Origin: Clostridiaceae bacterium | Lineage (GTDB): Bacteria > Bacillota > Clostridia > Oscillospirales > Acutalibacteraceae | NCBI GenBank assembly: GCA_016297555.1 | Contig: JAEDGK010000024.1 | Span: 1-21,153, forward strand | DNA length: 21,153 nucleotides | Direction: 5' to 3' | In this document: one piece after another, positions 17,922 through 21,153 of the stretch | Layout of the letters: the number at the start of each line of letters is the position of its first letter | Position numbering within the stretch: the stretch's first letter is position 1 | The notes under the pieces: model-generated | Databases searched by the model: none | Told to the model about the DNA's origin: nothing | Seen by the model: only the letters and a program-made list of their open reading frames with translations | Position numbers and translations under genes: made by a program

Positions 17922-18201
17922 TTAAGGTGAATGGAGAAATCCGAACCTGCCCGAAAGCGAGTCTTTTCGCCGCTTTTCGGAGTTTCGGCATTGAAAGGCG
18001 TCAGCCTTCCTGCAACCTCAACAACCAAAAATCGTCTGAAAATTCTTCGCTTTCGGGTCTAAGAATTTTCACGGAGCAGATTTTTGGTCAACCAAGGCAC
18101 AAAACACAGCAAATCCTTTGTGGATTTGCGAGTATTTTAACGAAGGGTGAACGAAAATATGCCCGTGAAAATCACGGTTCGTATTATTCCATTCACCTTA
18201 A
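17922..18201. mobile_element. 280-bp MITE-like or structured-RNA element with 14-bp terminal inverted repeats
   Basis: TTAAGGTGAATGGA (17922-17935) is repeated as its exact reverse complement at 18188-18201. The match resumes inward (CGAACC at 17942-17947 against GGTTCG at 18176-18181), giving imperfect ends of about 26 bp. The interior is almost entirely hairpins: CCGAAAGCG/CGCTTTTCGG (17951-17980), AAGGC/GCCTT (17995-18008), a 21-pair two-part stem at 18024-18088, GCAAATCC/GGATTTGC (18109-18129) and CCGTGA/TCACGG (18163-18177). The palindromic TTAA at both ends would fit a target duplication. No transposase is coded inside. It lies between a -10-like box and the symporter ribosome binding site, so it should be in that mRNA. 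Whether it is a non-autonomous transposable repeat or a functional folded RNA cannot be decided from one copy. Confidence 0.65.
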
Positions 18202-18207
18202 GGAAGG
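18202..18207 (+). promoter_or_regulatory. Ribosome binding site fixing the symporter start
   Basis: GGAAGG begins at the first base after the 280-bp element and lies 7 bases before ATG 18215. It supports this start over the longer frame from 17927 that runs through the element. Confidence 0.7.
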
Positions 18208-18214
18208 TGAAGTA

Positions 18215-19726
18215 ATGGCGGAGGATAAAAAGAAAGTACCAATGCCTGTTGCGGATGACGAGGCGGTAAGGCGGCAGCTTGATCAGCAAAACAAGCTTTA
18301 TCTCACCCCCAAACACTATGCAGCATATATTTTATCCGGCTTCGGCGATAAAAACTGGGAGACCTTCAACGGAACAAACCTGTTTTTCTTCCAGACAACA
18401 TTCCTCGGAGCTAAACCCTCTATTCTCAGCTTTTCGAGCGCGGTCTGCGGAGTTATGGATACCTTTGACAATGCGATTTCCGGCCCGCTGATTGACAGAA
18501 CAAGAACCCGTTGGGGCAGAGTAAGACCCTGGCTTATTCTGACTTTGCCGTTCTGGTTTTTCTCGGCATTTGTTCCGTGGATACTTCCCGGCGGAATGAG
18601 CCAAACGGCGATTTTTGTGTGGTTCCTTGCGCTGAATTATATCGGTTCAATAGCAAACTCATTTTATAACCCAAGCTATCAGGCGATTTTGTTTAATCTG
18701 ACGCCGAATGTTGCCGAAAGAAACCGTTTGATTGCTACGGACGCCTATGTTGACCTCGCGGGTGTTTGGCTGCCATCGCTGTTCCCGTTTTTTGTTGACT
18801 ATCTGCCGCGAAGCATACCGTCGAGATATATATTTATGGGCGGTGCTTTCCTGTTTATTGCCAGCGTTGTTATATTCAGAACCTACGGCTTCTTCTCATT
18901 GAAGGAAAGAGTGCCTCTTGCTTCAAGAGACGAAATGAATCAGATAAATATAATAAAAACCATAAAATCCGTCGGCACTTGCCGACCGATGTGGGTTTTG
19001 CTCATTAAAAACTTCTTTGCTCTCGGCAAGGCGGTCGGCAGGCAGGTTGAGAATTATTTCTGGCTCAACTGCATGGGCAAAATATCGCTCGGCACAATCT
19101 CGGGCTTGTTTACGGGTCTGCCGAGCTACTTTGTGCTCCCCCTTGCACCCAAGCTTACAAAGAAATTCGGTCTTCGTAACCTTGCGGCAGGCAGCTATAT
19201 GTTCTGCGGCATTTCCTATTTTGTTATGTGGCTTATCGGATATAAGCCCACAAGCAACAATCTTGTAAATATTATCTGGATTATCTTCGCCCTTACCGTT
19301 TGCGGCTCTGTCAACAGTATCCAGAGATACTGCAGCACGGCGCTCAACGGCGATCTTTATGACTATGTTGAGTGGAAAACAGGCATAAGAAACGAGGGAA
19401 CGATAACTGCCGCCATGGGTTATATAACCCTGCTTACAACCCAGCTTTCAACAATTCTCAGCGGTATTATCGTTGACGCTATCCACTATAAGCCCTTGCT
19501 TGACGCAAACGGAGTTCTTGTTCCGCAGACGGATGCAAAAATGCTTGCGGGAATTTGGACTATTTTCGCTCTCGGCCCCGCAATCGGCAGATTTATGAAG
19601 GGCGTTACACTCCTGTTCTTCAATGTAAACGGCAAAACGCGTGAAACTATGATGTATGAGCTTGCAAGAATAAGAGCGGCAAAAGTCATAGATACCGAGC
19701 CTGCCGAAGATAAGAATCAGGCATAA
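18215..19726 (+). CDS. GPH/MFS-type sugar:cation symporter
   Basis: A 503-residue polytopic membrane transporter, most like the glycoside-pentoside-hexuronide (MFS_2, MelB-like) family that imports sugars or glycosides with H+ or Na+. The N-terminal signature reads DNAISGPLIDRTRTRWGRVR (85-104), matching the family pattern of a conserved Asp, Asp-x-T-x-(S/T)-R and GRxRP loop. A second typical region at about 378-397 contains NGDLYDYVEWKTGIRNEGTI. About twelve hydrophobic segments are seen between residues 35 and 475; both ends are charged and presumably cytoplasmic. The substrate cannot be read from sequence, and no glycosidase neighbours it. The ATG at 18215 has GGAAGG 7 bases upstream. A longer frame from 17927 translates the inverted-repeat element and is not credible. 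No GC-rich terminator is seen after the stop. Confidence 0.85.
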   Translation: MAEDKKKVPMPVADDEAVRRQLDQQNKLYLTPKHYAAYILSGFGDKNWETFNGTNLFFFQTTFLGAKPSILSFSSAVCGVMDTFDNAISGPLIDRTRTRWGRVRPWLILTLPFWFFSAFVPWILPGGMSQTAIFVWFLALNYIGSIANSFYNPSYQAILFNLTPNVAERNRLIATDAYVDLAGVWLPSLFPFFVDYLPRSIPSRYIFMGGAFLFIASVVIFRTYGFFSLKERVPLASRDEMNQINIIKTIKSVGTCRPMWVLLIKNFFALGKAVGRQVENYFWLNCMGKISLGTISGLFTGLPSYFVLPLAPKLTKKFGLRNLAAGSYMFCGISYFVMWLIGYKPTSNNLVNIIWIIFALTVCGSVNSIQRYCSTALNGDLYDYVEWKTGIRNEGTITAAMGYITLLTTQLSTILSGIIVDAIHYKPLLDANGVLVPQTDAKMLAGIWTIFALGPAIGRFMKGVTLLFFNVNGKTRETMMYELARIRAAKVIDTEPAEDKNQA

Positions 19727-19782
19727 TTTTAATTTTGTTTAAATTTTTATGCAATTTATTTCCAAATTATCATAAAAAGTGC

Positions 19783-19811
19783 TTGCAATTAATAAAACTA
19801 TATGTTAAAAT
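19783..19811 (+). promoter_or_regulatory. Promoter of the InlB-repeat secreted protein
   Basis: TTGCAA (19783-19788), 17-base spacer, TAAAAT (19806-19811), with TG one base before the -10. The leader is about 60 bases and ends in GGGAGG (19863-19868). Confidence 0.7.
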
Positions 19812-19877
19812 GAACTGTATCATTATAGGGAAGTGTCTTTGCAGCTTTCCGTAATTTAAAAAGGGAGGAATATACAC

Positions 19878-21153
19878 ATGACGCGATTCAAAAAATCATT
19901 GGCGCTGTTCCTTGCGTTGGTTATGATGTTCAGCACAATGACTATTGCGGCATCGGCATGGAACTATCAGACTGATGATGGTTTTGCAATCACCTATACT
20001 ACCAAATTTTTCAGGCTTGATGCAGAATCCGGCGAATGGATTGAAACAACAAGAGCAAAGCCGGGTGAGGCTATAAAGGCCAGAGTTTATGTTGCAACGG
20101 ATTATGCAACAAATTCAGGTGAAAACGGATTCCAGTGGGATTCAAGATATCTTAAAACCGATTTTGTAGACGGTGTTAAGAGAGGAGTTACCACAAACAG
20201 CGAATATATGGGCGGCATTTGCCAGCTCTCCTGCGATACTGCTGTTTGGCAGGCAGATGAAACCAAGTTCCTCAGGCAGAATCCCGGAAACATTCTCGTT
20301 ACTAACGGAAAGGTTCCCGCAGATTTCTTCGATAACAACGATCTTATCGCACTTGCGCTTGAGTTTGGTTCAAACAAAAACTATAAGCTTGTTGATACAG
20401 ACTGGGCTTTTGAGTTTGATATGCAAGTTCTCAACAACGAGCTCACAAACACGGTTAATTCTTCCGGCTCCGCTCAGGTTCCCGCACTTTATAACAGCCT
20501 GAGCACTTGCGATGAAGGCTATCTTCTTTTCGTAGATATGCCTAAGGGCGAGGAAGGCGCAACAAGAGACAGCAACTGGGCAATGAGTGAGTGGGAACCC
20601 GAATTTACCACCAATGCCGCTACTGTTTCCACCACAAGCGACTTTATCCTCAATGCCAACGGCGGAACCTTTGCTTCAAACGGCACGGATACCTCCAAGG
20701 CATCCGGAATTATCGGCACCTCAGCATCAAATCTTGCTAATACCGAAGCTCCTGTCAGAGCAGGCTTTGCTTTTGAAGGCTGGTCAACTGAGCAGATAAG
20801 CAGAACAGACCTTACGGACGAAGAGCTTGCAAATGTTCTCGTTGACGGCTCTGATCTTGCATATGATTATGATGATCAGACTGTTTATGCAGTTTGGTCA
20901 AAAGCTCCCACATCCTATACTCTTAACGAGTATGTTATGGATGTTAACGGCAGTTATCCCACAACTCCCAACACCCGCACGGTTAAGGCTGAAGCAGGCG
21001 AGGTTGTAACTCCTGCGGCTGCTCCCGAGGGCTTCTCACTCGACACAGCGAGGAGCGATGCTTCAATCATCGTCAGCACCGACAGCACTTCCGTATTGAA
21101 TGTATACTATTCAAGAAATAAGTATACGGCAACTTATCATTACAATGACGGCA
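19878..21153 (+). CDS. Secreted protein with InlB/Flg_new-type repeat, 3' end outside window
   Basis: The frame is open from ATG 19878 to the window end (425 codons, no stop), so the gene is incomplete. GGGAGG lies 9 bases before the start. Residues 1-27 are a signal peptide (MTRFKKSLALFLALVMM, then cleavage after AASA). Residues about 28-245 look like a beta-rich domain; the stretch AKPGEAIKARVYVATDYATN resembles the start of cohesin-like modules, but the match is weak. At about 255-341 lies one clear InlB B-repeat/Listeria-Bacteroides type repeat: NANGGTF, APVRAGFAFEGWS and QTVYAVWS. A second module follows, with a V-x-YYSRN-x-YT strand typical of such tandem adhesin modules. Probably a cell-surface or secreted adhesion/binding protein; anchoring signals, if any, are beyond the window. 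Confidence 0.85.
   Translation, partial: MTRFKKSLALFLALVMMFSTMTIAASAWNYQTDDGFAITYTTKFFRLDAESGEWIETTRAKPGEAIKARVYVATDYATNSGENGFQWDSRYLKTDFVDGVKRGVTTNSEYMGGICQLSCDTAVWQADETKFLRQNPGNILVTNGKVPADFFDNNDLIALALEFGSNKNYKLVDTDWAFEFDMQVLNNELTNTVNSSGSAQVPALYNSLSTCDEGYLLFVDMPKGEEGATRDSNWAMSEWEPEFTTNAATVSTTSDFILNANGGTFASNGTDTSKASGIIGTSASNLANTEAPVRAGFAFEGWSTEQISRTDLTDEELANVLVDGSDLAYDYDDQTVYAVWSKAPTSYTLNEYVMDVNGSYPTTPNTRTVKAEAGEVVTPAAAPEGFSLDTARSDASIIVSTDSTSVLNVYYSRNKYTATYHYNDG

Noticed and set aside
17927..18214. N-terminal extension of the symporter from 17927
   Set aside because: It translates the inverted-repeat element, has no transporter-like sequence, and a good ribosome binding site supports the start at 18215.

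Overview
The window looks like a chromosomal segment of a Gram-positive anaerobe of the class Clostridia, most like the Ruminococcaceae/Oscillospiraceae gut lineages. This rests on gene order (rpoB-rpoC-rpsL-rpsG-fusA-tuf), strong AGGAGG-type ribosome binding sites, a perfect CIRCE operator before groES-groEL, and secreted proteins with PPC-like and InlB/Flg_new-type repeats. The taxonomic call is inference; no rRNA gene is present.

Layout. (1) 1-9396, plus strand: the 3' end of rpoB, complete rpoC, then rpsL, rpsG and fusA behind their own TTGACA/TAAAAT promoter, and tuf with a further promoter and a strong terminator. The L7Ae-like gene often found between rpoC and rpsL in Bacilli is absent; a promoter and a 14-bp hairpin sit there instead. 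(2) 9413-12570, minus strand: a tightly overlapped three-gene operon of an O-antigen-ligase/polymerase-like membrane protein, a DUF4886/SGNH-type hydrolase and an unrecognised 340-aa protein. It converges on tuf at a bidirectional terminator. (3) 12571-12860: a divergent control region with the minus-strand promoter, two identical 14-bp palindromes (TTACA-N4-TGTAA), the groES promoter and CIRCE. (4) 12861-14868: groES-groEL and terminator. (5) 15048-16520: a secreted three-repeat PPC-like protein with a hydrophobic, Trp-rich C-terminal tail. (6) 16564-17778: a cytoplasmic calcineurin-like phosphoesterase whose usual GNHE motif reads ASHE. (7) 17922-18201: a 280-bp, highly self-complementary element with perfect 14-bp terminal inverted repeats, sitting in the leader of a GPH-family sugar symporter (18215-19726). 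(8) 19878 to the end: an incomplete secreted protein with an InlB-type repeat.

The first 9.4 kb and groESL are conserved housekeeping genes. The minus-strand operon may act on an envelope polysaccharide, with the SGNH protein as a possible esterase, perhaps under an antibiotic/envelope-stress response regulator; this is inference from one operator-like motif. The two most interesting non-coding items are the 280-bp inverted-repeat element and the duplicated palindrome. Several start codons had to be moved from the longest open frame: rpsG to GTG 5457, groES to 12861, the ligase-like gene to 12570 and the symporter to 18215. rpsL starts at TTG.
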